Part shown: piece after piece, positions 34,493 through 42,385 of the stretch
How the letters are laid out: each line of letters opens with the position of its first letter
Position numbering within the stretch: position 1 is the first letter of the stretch
Notes under the pieces: generated by a model
What the model saw: the letters and a program-made list of their open reading frames with translations, nothing else
What the model was told of the DNA's origin: nothing
Database searches by the model: none
Position numbers and translations under genes: made by a program
Assembly (NCBI GenBank): GCA_017440805.1
Contig: JAFSGN010000012.1
Coordinates: 1-42,385, forward strand
DNA from: Clostridia bacterium
GTDB taxonomy: Bacteria > Bacillota > Clostridia > Oscillospirales > SIG627
Reading direction: 5' to 3'
Length of the DNA stretch: 42,385 nt

Positions 34493-35437
34493 ATGAATAA
34501 TTATGAGTATTCTGTTACAATAAACCAGATTATAAAGGAATTTTCTCTTGAACAGATATATCTTCCGGAAAACGGCGGGGAAGACATTATATACAAAAAC
34601 GAGGTTAACCGTCCTGGTCTTCCTTTGGCGGGATTTTTTGAAAAATTTGAACATGAACGCCCTCAGATAATCGGAATGGCAGAGCATGAATATGCCCTTC
34701 GAATGACCGACGAACAACGCAGAGAGGCATTCGAAAAATTTTGTCAGGCAAAGCCGGTTTGCGTAATATTCACATCTTCTCTTGAGGTTTTTCCCGAGGC
34801 TATTGAGGCAGCAAAAAAATATTCCTGCCCCATATTGAGAACTTCTGACCGTTCCTCCGCGTTTACCGCGGCACTTATTGCATACCTTAATGTTCAACTT
34901 GCTCCGAGAATTACACGGCATGGTGTTTTTGTTGAAGTTTACGGTGAAGGTATTCTTATTTTGGGTGACAGCGGTGTGGGAAAAAGTGAGACCGCAATTG
35001 AACTTGTGAAAAGAGGACACCGACTGATAGCAGATGACGCGGTTGAAATAAAAAAGGTGTCCGCAAAAACACTTGTTGGCTCTGCTCCCGAAATTATAAG
35101 GCACTATGTTGAACTTCGCGGTATTGGTATTGTGGATGTAAGGCGAATTTTCGGTATGGGTGCTGTAAAAGAAACCGAAAAAGTTGACCTTGTAATCAAT
35201 CTTGAACCCTGGCAGGAGGGAAAGTTTTACGAAAGGTTGGGTATGGATACCGAGCATACCGAGATAATGGGCATTCAGATACCGAGCATTACTGTTCCGG
35301 TACGCCCCGGTCGAAATCTTGCAATTATTCTTGAAATTGCCGCTATGAATAACCGACAGAAAAAAATGGGTTATAATACAGCCATAGAATTCAATAAAAA
35401 ACTTATGGGCATGCAGGACAACGATTTGGACAGATAA
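34493..35437 (+). CDS. hprK: HPr kinase/phosphorylase
   Basis: Bifunctional sensor enzyme that phosphorylates and dephosphorylates HPr on Ser46, the switch of carbon catabolite repression; 314 aa, cytosolic hexamer. The N-terminal domain covers residues 1-130. P-loop GDSGVGKSETAIELVKRGH near residue 155; the family signature VELRGIGIVDVRRIFGMGAV near 203; DLVINLEPW follows; C-terminal PVRPGRNLAIILEIAAMN. GGAAGG lies before ATG 34493. It starts a compact run hprK-glcK-murB-whiA with short gaps. Confidence 0.97.
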   Translation: MNNYEYSVTINQIIKEFSLEQIYLPENGGEDIIYKNEVNRPGLPLAGFFEKFEHERPQIIGMAEHEYALRMTDEQRREAFEKFCQAKPVCVIFTSSLEVFPEAIEAAKKYSCPILRTSDRSSAFTAALIAYLNVQLAPRITRHGVFVEVYGEGILILGDSGVGKSETAIELVKRGHRLIADDAVEIKKVSAKTLVGSAPEIIRHYVELRGIGIVDVRRIFGMGAVKETEKVDLVINLEPWQEGKFYERLGMDTEHTEIMGIQIPSITVPVRPGRNLAIILEIAAMNNRQKKMGYNTAIEFNKKLMGMQDNDLDR

Positions 35438-35463
35438 ATTAATTTAAGATTAGAGGAAATGTT

Positions 35464-36411
35464 ATGTATACAATAGGAATTGATTTGGGCGGCACAAATA
35501 TTGCTGTGGGAATTGTAAGCGAAAATAAAATAATAAGAAAACTATCCACTCCCACTCTTGCAAACAGAAAGCCGGAAGAAATTGTAAAGGATATGGCAGA
35601 TCTCTGTTATAAACTTTTGGATAAGGAAGGATTGAAACTTTCGGATATAGAGTTTTGCGGTATATGCACTCCGGGTATAGCAAATGATGAGGCAGGCAGA
35701 GTTGAATATGCTAGTAACCTTCCGTTCAGCCTGTTTCCGATTGTGGAGGTTTTGAAAGGGTATATACCATTTGAAAAAGTGTATATTGCCAATGATGCCA
35801 ATGCTGCTGCAAAGGGCGAGTCTGAGTGCGGTTCTGCGGCAGGAAGCAAAAGTTCCGTGATGATTACGCTTGGTACCGGAGTGGGTGGGGGAGTGATAAT
35901 CGACAAAAAGGTTTATGCCGGCTTCAACCATGCAGGTGGCGAATTGGGACATACTGTTATTGTGGCGAACGGACGAAAATGTTCCTGTGGCAGACGGGGA
36001 TGCTGGGAAACCTATAGCAGTGCAACGGGACTGATTCTGTCAACAAAAGAAAAAATGCTTGAAACAAAAGACACTCTTATGTGGAAGATGTGCGACAATG
36101 ATATAGAAAAAGTAAGCGGAAAAACTGCATTCGATGCCGCTAAAGCGGGCGACAAGGCAGGAAAAGAAGTTGTTGATGAGTATATAAAAATGCTGGGATG
36201 CGGTCTTGTAAACATTGTCAATATATTTCAGCCTGAGGTGTTGAGCATAGGCGGAGGTGTGTGTAACGAAGGTGACTACATCCTTGAACCTTTGAAAGAA
36301 ATAGTGTACCGGGAACAATATTCTGCAGAAAATGTACCGGACACAAAGATAGTTATTGCGAAACTTGGTAACGATGCCGGAATTATCGGTGCTGCCATGC
36401 TTGGATTTTAA
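35464..36411 (+). CDS. glcK: ROK-family glucokinase
   Basis: ATP-dependent glucose kinase, 315 aa. ATP loop IGIDLGGTNIAVGIV at residue 4; catalytic-region ANDANAAAKGE near 102, with the Asp general base; MITLGTGVGGGVIIDKKV near 137; GELGHTVI near 160; and the ROK zinc motif CSCGRRGCWETYSS near 176. ATP-type phosphate loop LSIGGGVCNEGD comes later. Substrate could be glucose or a related hexose. AGAGG precedes ATG 35464; it lies 26 bases after hprK and 19 bases before murB. Confidence 0.92.
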   Translation: MYTIGIDLGGTNIAVGIVSENKIIRKLSTPTLANRKPEEIVKDMADLCYKLLDKEGLKLSDIEFCGICTPGIANDEAGRVEYASNLPFSLFPIVEVLKGYIPFEKVYIANDANAAAKGESECGSAAGSKSSVMITLGTGVGGGVIIDKKVYAGFNHAGGELGHTVIVANGRKCSCGRRGCWETYSSATGLILSTKEKMLETKDTLMWKMCDNDIEKVSGKTAFDAAKAGDKAGKEVVDEYIKMLGCGLVNIVNIFQPEVLSIGGGVCNEGDYILEPLKEIVYREQYSAENVPDTKIVIAKLGNDAGIIGAAMLGF

Positions 36412-36430
36412 TCTTTATTGGAGGTCCTTT

Positions 36431-37333
36431 TTGAATAATACAGTTGAACTTCTGAAAAGGGAATTTAAAAATAATCAGAATGTTATCGTATCTGAAAATG
36501 TACCAATGAACAAGTACACCACATTTAAAACCGGGGGAATTGCCGCAGGTGCCGTTTTTCCGACAGATACTGAAAGTATGCGCAGAACACTGGAAATTCT
36601 GAACGGTACAAAGTACAGTGTTCTTGGAAACGGTTCAAATGTCATATTTACTGATGGGAAATATGACGGGGTTGTTGTGTTTACCCTGAATATGAAAGAT
36701 ACACGGGTAGATGGCAATATGTTGGAAGTGCAATGCGGAGCGGGTATAACCAGAGCATCGGTTGTGGCACAAAAGCACTCTCTGGGCGGATTGGAATTTG
36801 CGTACGGAATACCGGGAACTGCAGGCGGTGCGGTATATATGAACGCCGGTGCATATGATGGTGAAATTTCACAGGTTCTTTATGACAGCACTTTTATTAC
36901 AAAAGATGGGAATGTGGGCATTTTGTCCGCAGAACAACACGAATTTTCATACCGTCACAGCGCATATGTCAATTCGGATAAAATTATACTATCCTGCAGA
37001 TTTTGCCTGACTGAAAGCGATGCCGATGCTGTAAAAGCGAAAATGGATGAAAATATGTCAAAGCGTATTGAAAAACAGCCTCTTGAATATCCCAGTGCCG
37101 GAAGTGTCTTTAAGAGACCGGAAAATGCTTTTGCCGGAAAACTTATAAGCGATTGCGGACTCAAAGGATATGCCATAGGAGGCGCACAAGTTTCTCCCAA
37201 ACATGCAGGATTTATAATAAATACCGGAAATGCTACAAGCAATGACATACTGAAACTAATAGAATATGTCAGGAACGAAGTAATAAGGCAATTTGGAATT
37301 GAACTTGAATGCGAGGTCAGATATATATGCTGA
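36431..37333 (+). CDS. murB: UDP-N-acetylenolpyruvoylglucosamine reductase MurB
   Basis: FAD-dependent NADPH reductase making UDP-MurNAc for peptidoglycan, 300 aa, type II (lacks the extra domain). MNKYTTFKTGGIAA near residue 26; VLGNGSNVIFTD near 59; GLEFAYGIPGTAGGAVYMNAGAY near 117 in the FAD domain; YRHSAY near 178; YPSAGSVFKRP near 228, with the catalytic Ser; SPKHAGFIIN near 260. The open frame runs back to 36356 inside glcK, but GGAGG (36420-36424) selects TTG 36431, six bases on. It overlaps whiA by 7 bases. Confidence 0.96.
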   Translation: MNNTVELLKREFKNNQNVIVSENVPMNKYTTFKTGGIAAGAVFPTDTESMRRTLEILNGTKYSVLGNGSNVIFTDGKYDGVVVFTLNMKDTRVDGNMLEVQCGAGITRASVVAQKHSLGGLEFAYGIPGTAGGAVYMNAGAYDGEISQVLYDSTFITKDGNVGILSAEQHEFSYRHSAYVNSDKIILSCRFCLTESDADAVKAKMDENMSKRIEKQPLEYPSAGSVFKRPENAFAGKLISDCGLKGYAIGGAQVSPKHAGFIINTGNATSNDILKLIEYVRNEVIRQFGIELECEVRYIC

Positions 37334-38271
37334 ATTCGTATTCCAAGGAAGTTAAAAATTTTTTGTGCGAAAAATCGTGGGAAGATTTTAAAAACGAGAA
37401 GAATTTTGATAAGGCAAAGTACTTTTTGTATGGAATTCTGCTGTTTTCGGGAGAATTTACTTTTGATAGAATAAAACTCAAATGTGATAACAGTAATATT
37501 TTGGAGATTTGCGCCTATATACTAATAAAATTTTTTGACGCAAAAATACAGATAACCGAACGAAAAGTCTCGGAAAATAACAGTTACGCAATTTCCATTG
37601 ATAACCAATTGGATGTAAAAAGAATAACAGATGCACTGGGATATGATGAAAGCGATATTTCGGTATATAGAATAAAAGGTGAAATCTCAGATGAAAATTT
37701 AAGATTTTTTCTCCGCGGAGTTTTTGTTGCCAGCGGAAATTTACATTCCCCGCAGAAAAGTTATCATTTTGAGTTTTCAACCAGTCATAAGCATCTTGCA
37801 CAGCAACTTAAGGATATGCTTACAAATAGCGGACTTTCTGTTAAAATGACGGTGAGAAGGTCGTACTATGTGATTTATTGCAAAGACAGCGAGTCTATAG
37901 AAGATATTCTTATGATGCTGGGGGCGGAAAATTTTGCTTATGACATTATAAATACAAGAATAGAAAAAGAGATTATCAATAACATAAACCGTGTCAATAA
38001 TTTTGAAAGTGCAAATATAAACAAAACAATAGATGCGGCTACGATAGTCCTTTCCGCAATTTCGTATCTCCGGGAGCAAGGTGTTTTTGAATCACTTCTC
38101 TCTGAACAATTAAAAGAAACAGCGCGTATCCGTGAAGAAAATCCGGAAATGAGTTTAATGGAACTTTGTAATATGTTTGATGGAAAGATATCTAAATCCG
38201 GACTCAATCATCGCTTGAATAAAATAATATCTATTGCACGGGAATACAGTGATAATACGCTGTTTGTCTGA
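37327..38271 (+). CDS. whiA: DNA-binding protein WhiA
   Basis: Homing-endonuclease-derived DNA-binding protein linked to cell division, 314 aa. The LAGLIDADG-like N-terminal domain (KEVKNFLCEKSWEDF, FLRGVFVASGNLHSP in part near residue 118) has lost nuclease residues, as usual. The C-terminal helix-turn-helix has RVNNFESANINKTIDAA near residue 220, REENPEMSLMELCNMFDGKISKSGLNHRLNKI near 270. GAGGT precedes ATG 37327 with 9-nt spacing. In many Clostridia rapZ and yvcK lie between murB and whiA; here whiA follows murB directly with overlap. Confidence 0.95.
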   Translation: MLNSYSKEVKNFLCEKSWEDFKNEKNFDKAKYFLYGILLFSGEFTFDRIKLKCDNSNILEICAYILIKFFDAKIQITERKVSENNSYAISIDNQLDVKRITDALGYDESDISVYRIKGEISDENLRFFLRGVFVASGNLHSPQKSYHFEFSTSHKHLAQQLKDMLTNSGLSVKMTVRRSYYVIYCKDSESIEDILMMLGAENFAYDIINTRIEKEIINNINRVNNFESANINKTIDAATIVLSAISYLREQGVFESLLSEQLKETARIREENPEMSLMELCNMFDGKISKSGLNHRLNKIISIAREYSDNTLFV

Positions 38272-38283
38272 CAAACGAAAACT

Positions 38284-38330
38284 GGCAGGTGCAGCAGAAA
38301 ATAGTTTGACTGTTTTCTGCTATACCTGCC
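38284..38330. terminator. Convergent terminator between whiA and spoIIP
   Basis: Stem GGCAGGT and AGCAGAAAA (38284-38301) against TTTTCTGCT and ACCTGCC (38313-38330), with a two-base internal loop. T runs are poor on both sides, so termination is inferred from position and stability. Confidence 0.7.
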
Positions 38331-38337
38331 CGATTTG

Positions 38338-39393
38338 TTATTTTATTATTTCTGCAAATATTTCTGCCGCATGATATGCGGCGTTTTCTGCCTCTTCAAG
38401 TGTGTTGGCACAGGAGCCTACTTCAAGAAGAAGCATCCCGGGTGAGAGTTCCTGGTTGAAACTTGCTGTACGCAGGTAAACCGGTCTTGAAAACTCCGGA
38501 TACTTGCTGTCACACTCTGTTTTGAACTTTAAAGCAAGTGAAAGATTTTTCTGCCAGTCAGGATGTTTTGTTCCGCTGCCCATAACCAACATTATTTGTG
38601 CTGTATCCTTGTTGTCAATCCTGCATAACGGTTTTAATTTATCCCCGTTTTCTTTTACTATAGAATCACGGTGCAAATCTATAACATATTTTATTGATGG
38701 ATATTTTAAAAGGTATTCCTTGACACTTTTATATGAATTGGAGTATGATTTGTTATAGTCGGGATAGTCGTGAAGCGTTTTACAGTGAATGGTGTCAATG
38801 CCGTTTTTTATAAGGGTGTCTGCAAAAATTTCCCCAAGATGTACAACATTTTCCGAACAATCCGTACTTCTCGTAGAGGCGGTTTCAGGGGAGTAATATA
38901 ATGATTGACTGCCGTCGTCGTTCAGGATTTTATAACTCTCGCTGTCTGCCAAAAAACTTTCGGTAGCATGGGTGTGAAGCACTAAAACTACGGGACCGTC
39001 AACTGCTGCCTCCAGAGGTGCAAATGCTGACACAACATTTTCGGTATCCACTGAATGCGTTGTATCATTGATTATCAAATTACCGTTCTGCGATAAATTT
39101 GCGGTCAGTATTTTTTTTGCATCGTCAGGAAGTTCTTCTGACGAATGACTTATTGCGGGCAAAGTGTCAAGCGGTAATCTGTCTGACTGATATGCTCCCT
39201 CTATGTACTCACCCACAGGGTGACTGTCGTTGGAGGGCGCGTCTGAAAAGGAGTGATTGGAGAAAGATGCCGGTGTACCGGCAACATGCTCAATGGTGAT
39301 AAATGAAAGTCTTGCAACCGGGAAAATCATTGCAAACAGAAACATTGGTATTAATGTAAAAAGTGAAAAAGCAGAAACAACATTATTCCGCAT
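38338..39393 (-). CDS. spoIIP: Stage II sporulation protein P
   Basis: Peptidoglycan amidase/endopeptidase of the engulfment complex (with SpoIID and SpoIIM), 351 aa. One N-terminal membrane segment (about 7-30) anchors it facing the intermembrane space; a Ser/Pro-rich linker follows. Catalytic-domain motifs: VLVLHTHATESF near residue 135 (zinc His), YVIDLHRDSI near 238, and FNQELSPGMLLLEVGSCANTLEEA near 311 with the catalytic Glu. AAAGGAC lies before ATG 39393. It is downstream of gpr on the same strand, as in Bacillus; lepA, usual next gene, is not here. Confidence 0.95.
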   Translation of the reverse strand: MRNNVVSAFSLFTLIPMFLFAMIFPVARLSFITIEHVAGTPASFSNHSFSDAPSNDSHPVGEYIEGAYQSDRLPLDTLPAISHSSEELPDDAKKILTANLSQNGNLIINDTTHSVDTENVVSAFAPLEAAVDGPVVLVLHTHATESFLADSESYKILNDDGSQSLYYSPETASTRSTDCSENVVHLGEIFADTLIKNGIDTIHCKTLHDYPDYNKSYSNSYKSVKEYLLKYPSIKYVIDLHRDSIVKENGDKLKPLCRIDNKDTAQIMLVMGSGTKHPDWQKNLSLALKFKTECDSKYPEFSRPVYLRTASFNQELSPGMLLLEVGSCANTLEEAENAAYHAAEIFAEIIK

Positions 39394-39459
39394 AATCTGA
39401 AAGTCCTTTCCGGGTGAATATCACCCTGCCTGTTTTAAATATATGTGTGCAAAAGCAAT

Positions 39460-40350
39460 TTATGAACACAGACACACCATTTCTTCATATGACAGTGTCT
39501 GATGCAGAGCCAGATTTACCGAATAGCCTATGAGTTTTGCCATATTGTCGGTTATTATATCACTTTCCTTAAGCGTTATGAAACATTCCAGTTCTTTATT
39601 TCTGCGTATGCTGTCTTCGGGTAATCCGTTTTTCTGTACTATGTCTGCTGCAAAGGCGGAAGCATCTATTACAGTTGGCACACCTATCGAGATGACGGGT
39701 ATTCCCATATTTTCGCGGGTTAGTGCGAGTCTGGAATTATGCACTCCGGAACCCGGATGAATTCCGTAATCCGATAGTTGAATCATACGGGAAAGATGAG
39801 TGAAATTCCTGGTCGCCAGAGCATCTATGACAATGAGACATTCCGGGTGTATATCATCAATTATACTTTTTATGATAACACCGCTTTCTATTCCTGTTTG
39901 AGCCAGAACGCCCGGGGCAAGCGCCGCCACCTCGCTTAAAGATAAATCACGGTACACCGACGGACAAATAGATTTGATGTGACGGGTTACGATTATATGT
40001 GAAACCGCTTTTGGACCGATTGAATCGGCTGTGATAAACCGGTTGCCCAACCCGGCAATTAATACATTTTCGTAGTCAGATGGGAGTAACTCCTTGATAC
40101 GAAGAGCAAGAAATTCAGAATACGATTTGAAATATTGGGGAGTAAAGTCCTTTTCGATTTTGGCAGTTATATACTTTCCGCACGGTTTTCCGGTTGATTT
40201 TTCACCTGTCCCGTTGAGAATTTCTATTTTAGATGCCGATATATTAGTGTCATTGTATTCCTCGTAATTTACTCCCTCGACATTGCCTCCCGCTGTTTGT
40301 AAGGCGGTTCTGTGTGCTTCATATGCCATATCGGTACGGATGTTATGCAA
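39460..40350 (-). CDS. gpr: Germination protease GPR
   Basis: Spore aspartate-type protease that degrades small acid-soluble proteins at germination, 296 aa. The N-terminal NIRTDMAYEAH is the propeptide/RTDLA-like region. VLIAGLGNRFITADSIGPKAV near residue 102, PGVLAQTGIESG near 153, CLIVIDALATRN near 174 and GSGVHNSRLALTRENMGIPVISIGVPTVIDA in part near 205 are family segments. The start codon is TTG 40350 with GGAG seven bases upstream. Shorter than Bacillus GPR (about 370 aa), as in other Clostridia. Divergent from rpsT. Confidence 0.94.
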   Translation of the reverse strand: MHNIRTDMAYEAHRTALQTAGGNVEGVNYEEYNDTNISASKIEILNGTGEKSTGKPCGKYITAKIEKDFTPQYFKSYSEFLALRIKELLPSDYENVLIAGLGNRFITADSIGPKAVSHIIVTRHIKSICPSVYRDLSLSEVAALAPGVLAQTGIESGVIIKSIIDDIHPECLIVIDALATRNFTHLSRMIQLSDYGIHPGSGVHNSRLALTRENMGIPVISIGVPTVIDASAFAADIVQKNGLPEDSIRRNKELECFITLKESDIITDNMAKLIGYSVNLALHQTLSYEEMVCLCS

Positions 40351-40428
40351 AATATCACTCCTTTACCTCTTTATTATTTACCAAATATTCCAATTTTAAA
40401 TAATTTTTTGTAAATTCGCAAAAAACTA

Positions 40429-40457
40429 TTGAAATTTTTCAAATTTTGTGGTATGAT
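40429..40457 (+). promoter_or_regulatory. Promoter of rpsT
   Basis: TTGAAA (40429-40434), 17 nt and TATGAT (40452-40457), about 37 bases before the start codon. Confidence 0.75.
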
Positions 40458-40500
40458 ATTACATGATATTCTATCTGTATATTTTAAGGAGGTGAAAACT

Positions 40501-40764
40501 TTGCCGAACATTAAGTCCGCAAAGAAGCGTGTTCTTGTATCTGCTAAGAAAACCATGCAGAATAAAATGTTTGTTTCCGAACTCAAGACTACTATAAAGA
40601 AGTACGAAAAGGCGTTGGCAGAGGGTAACAAGGAATTGGCAGCACAGACATATAAAGATGCTGTTAAATTCATTGACCGTGCAGTTTCTGCCGGCCATAT
40701 GCACAAGAATACCGCTGCAAGAAGAAAGAGTTTGTTCACTAAGAAACTCAATGCATTGAACTGA
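40501..40764 (+). CDS. rpsT: Ribosomal protein S20
   Basis: Primary 16S rRNA-binding small-subunit protein, 87 aa. It begins PNIKSAKKRV after the initiator and is rich in Lys/Arg helices; AVSAGHMHKNTAARRKS near residue 62 is the conserved C-terminal block. The start is TTG 40501 preceded by AAGGAGGTG, a near-perfect ribosome site. UUG starts are also known for rpsT in other bacteria, where they help autoregulation. The open frame extends upstream to 40429 but includes the promoter. Single gene, divergent from gpr as in Bacillus. Confidence 0.97.
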   Translation: MPNIKSAKKRVLVSAKKTMQNKMFVSELKTTIKKYEKALAEGNKELAAQTYKDAVKFIDRAVSAGHMHKNTAARRKSLFTKKLNALN

Positions 40765-40782
40765 TAATCAAATTGATTGAAC

Positions 40783-40816
40783 AAAAAGGCATGACTTGTC
40801 ATGCCTTTTTGTTTTT
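40783..40816. terminator. Convergent terminator after rpsT
   Basis: Perfect stem AAAAAGGCATGA / TCATGCCTTTTT (40783-40810) with a CTTG loop and further T run. Also placed to end the DUF421-DUF4363 transcript from the right. Confidence 0.93.
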
Positions 40817-41192
40817 ACAATATTCCTTTGCAGGATATATTCACATTGCTTTCTCCCAGACTATCAAGAAGACTTGAAAATTGCAAAAGTAACACATTGA
40901 GTAATGCAATATTTTCGGTTTTCAGAGAATATATCATTTTATTTATAATGCTTTCGAGTTCGGAAAGATTTGAGCGTTGTATATATACCATAAGAAAATT
41001 GTTCCGCGACTTGAAGTACGAAGAAAGTTCTTCAAGGTCGGTAATCGCTTTTTTGAATTGGATTTCTTGGTTATAAAGCGGATTAATTACATTTTGGGCG
41101 TGACATATTGCAGCGTTCAGATAACCCGATGCGACTGAAAGAAAAAGAATTATTGCAATTAAAATACAAATTGCGACTGTAATGGATTTCAT
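40815..41192 (-). CDS. DUF4363 family protein
   Basis: 125 aa. One N-terminal membrane segment or uncleaved signal (residues 4-25), then a helical extracytoplasmic domain; FKKAITDLEELSSYFKSRNNFLMVYIQ near residue 46 is typical of DUF4363. Function unknown. It overlaps the upstream DUF421 gene by four bases (ATGA-type coupling), a pairing seen in many spore formers. Ends beside the rpsT terminator. Confidence 0.85.
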   Translation of the reverse strand: MKSITVAICILIAIILFLSVASGYLNAAICHAQNVINPLYNQEIQFKKAITDLEELSSYFKSRNNFLMVYIQRSNLSELESIINKMIYSLKTENIALLNVLLLQFSSLLDSLGESNVNISCKGIL

Positions 41193-41863
41193 TTGGTTTC
41201 CTTCTTAATAATATATATATTACCTGTGTCGTCGACACCCATCATAAATATCTGCTTAAGCGAAAGTCCGCTTTTTTTAATCTGATGTTTGAGCCACTCT
41301 TTTGTTTTATGCGAGTTTTTCAGAGCACTGTAATTTATGTCACCATCTGAAATAATAAGATGTTGTATGCCTTGTTCTTGGGTTTCGATGTTTAGGTCAT
41401 GGGGCGTAGACGGCTGATATCTGCTTTTAAGACAAAAACTTATTTTTCCGTTTGGTTCAAGAATGGCGTGGTATATTTGAGAAATATCCGGAATTCCGTT
41501 GATTCGTGCTTCTGACATCAACTCGTTTATTGTTATACGAACTTTTTTCATTGCGGCTATGTCAAGTTTTCCGTTTTGTATTAAAAATGTCGGATTTTTA
41601 CCCGAGAGATTTTTGAAAAAATTGCTTTTCACTGACAAGAAAGATAAGATAATTTCAAAACATAAAAGTAACAGTGTGGGTAAAACTCCCTGAAGCAACG
41701 GAATGTTTGTGTCTGAAACCGGGGCGGTGGCGAGTTCTGAAACGAAAATCGCAGTAACAAGTTCCGAAATGTCCAGTTCGCCAATCTGGCGTTTTCCCAT
41801 TATATGCATAGACGCCAGGACAACGGTATATACTATTGTAAGTCTGAGACATACTGTTAACAT
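41189..41863 (-). CDS. DUF421 membrane protein (YetF family)
   Basis: 224 aa. Membrane segments in the first 85 residues (RLTIVYTVVLASMHIMGKRQIGELDISELV in part; LQGVLPTLLLLCFEIILSF), then the cytoplasmic DUF421 domain: GKNPTFLIQNGKLDIAAMKKVRITINELMSEARINGI in part near residue 88, and a C-terminal extension with LKHQIKKSGLSLKQIFMM. YetF-like proteins are linked to spore or envelope functions, with no agreed activity. AAAGGA lies before ATG 41863. First gene of the pair with DUF4363, divergent from the rRNA operon. Confidence 0.9.
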   Translation of the reverse strand: MLTVCLRLTIVYTVVLASMHIMGKRQIGELDISELVTAIFVSELATAPVSDTNIPLLQGVLPTLLLLCFEIILSFLSVKSNFFKNLSGKNPTFLIQNGKLDIAAMKKVRITINELMSEARINGIPDISQIYHAILEPNGKISFCLKSRYQPSTPHDLNIETQEQGIQHLIISDGDINYSALKNSHKTKEWLKHQIKKSGLSLKQIFMMGVDDTGNIYIIKKETK

Positions 41864-41975
41864 ATTTGAGTATTCCTTTTAGGTAATATTGAATATAACA
41901 AGCAGTTATTAATCTGCCCGAATATGTGAAAAATATTAAAAATGGGCAAAAAAATAAAAAAATCACAAAAACCCC

Positions 41976-42004
41976 TTGACAAAGGGGAGAAGATGTGATA
42001 TAAT
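41976..42004 (+). promoter_or_regulatory. rRNA promoter P1
   Basis: Perfect TTGACA (41976-41981), 17 nt and TATAAT (41999-42004). CGCTC-AAGA-GAGCG hairpin follows near the start of the transcript. Confidence 0.93.
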
Positions 42005-42072
42005 AATCAGGCGCTCAAGAGAGCGGACACACTGGAGAGGGAAGAAAAAACAAAAAAGTTTTGGAAAACCTC

Positions 42073-42101
42073 TTGACAAAAAGAAAAAGGTGTGATATAA
42101 T
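42073..42101 (+). promoter_or_regulatory. rRNA promoter P2
   Basis: Perfect TTGACA (42073-42078), 17 nt and TATAAT (42096-42101), 97 bases after P1 and sharing GTGATATAATAAT with it. A CGCC/GGCG hairpin follows. Confidence 0.93.
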
Positions 42102-42104
42102 AAT

Positions 42105-42349
42105 AAAGTCGCCGCACGAAAAGGCGGAGGCTTCGGACCTTGAAAATTGAACAACGATAAAGACAGCACAAACCTGTAGAAATACAGGGAAATGTACAAA
42201 GAGTAAGAGAAGATTTCGAAAGAAACACTTCTTGAACGGTCTTAATCGATTCCTAAGAAATACAAACCAGAAATAAGTAAAAGAGAGCAATTAAGCACTC
42301 TGAAAAAGGTTTTAAGTGCCCGACCGAAAGGGAGGGTAGTTAAGATACA
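42105..42349 (+). other. 16S rRNA leader
   Basis: About 245 bases of leader. It contains CTTGAAAATTGAACAACG at 42139-42156, the element that recurs before rRNA genes in Firmicutes, plus the hairpin CCTGTA-GAAA-TACAGG (42172-42187). Expected roles are antitermination and RNase III processing. Confidence 0.75.
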
Positions 42350-42385
42350 ATTTTTTAGAGAGTTTGATCCTGGCTCAGGATGAAC
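42350..42385 (+). rRNA. 16S ribosomal RNA, 5' end only
   Basis: AGAGTTTGATCCTGGCTCAG, the universal 16S 5' sequence, begins at 42359; the mature 5' end should lie a few bases earlier (about 42350). The gene runs off the right edge. Confidence 0.97.

Noticed and set aside
39394..39459. Missing gene between gpr and spoIIP
   Set aside because: Only 66 bases with no open frame; the two genes are normally adjacent.

Overview
The window comes from a spore-forming, low-GC member of the Clostridia. The evidence is spoIIP and gpr, a CIRCE/HrcA dnaK operon facing a CtsR-controlled clpC operon, hprK and whiA, DUF4363/DUF421 genes, near-consensus SigA promoters, and a 16S rRNA start at the right edge. 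Plant-polysaccharide enzymes (GH28, a GH106-like protein, esterases, FucU) and an SLH-anchored GH26-like protein suggest an anaerobe of gut or plant-degrading habitats. The order (perhaps Oscillospirales) is inference only.

Left edge (1-3.3 kb): a decaying region. A manganese catalase gene and an AraC-type regulator gene are each broken by one in-frame TAA while both halves stay readable. Between them lie a degenerate tRNA-Trp-like sequence with its own promoter and terminator, a nitroreductase gene and a candidate small RNA. From 3.3 to 13.1 kb there are carbohydrate genes: an esterase plus GH28 pectinase operon (+); a CDF transporter plus lipid kinase operon (-); and a BadF-type sugar kinase plus GH106-like operon (-) preceded by an SGNH esterase gene.

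Stress core (13.5-22.8 kb): hrcA-grpE-dnaK-dnaJ (+, CIRCE) converges on clpC-mcsB-mcsA-ctsR (-, two CtsR operators around a consensus promoter). The two operons share one strong hairpin terminator. From 23.0 to 30.8 kb: a glycosylase-like gene remnant and small membrane protein, fucU, a small lipoprotein, an OGG1-type DNA glycosylase, a zinc-ribbon protein, the tRNA wobble-modification pair mnmL/mnmM, a small membrane protein and an EF-G-like GTPase.

Surface and regulation (30.8-38.3 kb): a GH26-like/SLH surface protein with a DUF6472 gene, then two arrays of short hairpins that share a 27-nt head. One array precedes an SGNH hydrolase gene and the other precedes hprK. Then come glucokinase (ROK), murB and whiA; rapZ and yvcK, usual neighbours in Clostridia, are missing. 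Right end (38.3-42.4 kb): spoIIP and gpr (-), rpsT (+), DUF4363 and DUF421 (-), and a tandem-promoter rRNA leader leading into 16S rRNA.

The strongest unexplained signal is the pair of modular hairpin arrays at 33349-33544 and 34281-34389. In each, a word private to that array is repeated directly and then inverted, with small palindromes between copies, behind a shared head that carries a TATAAT box.
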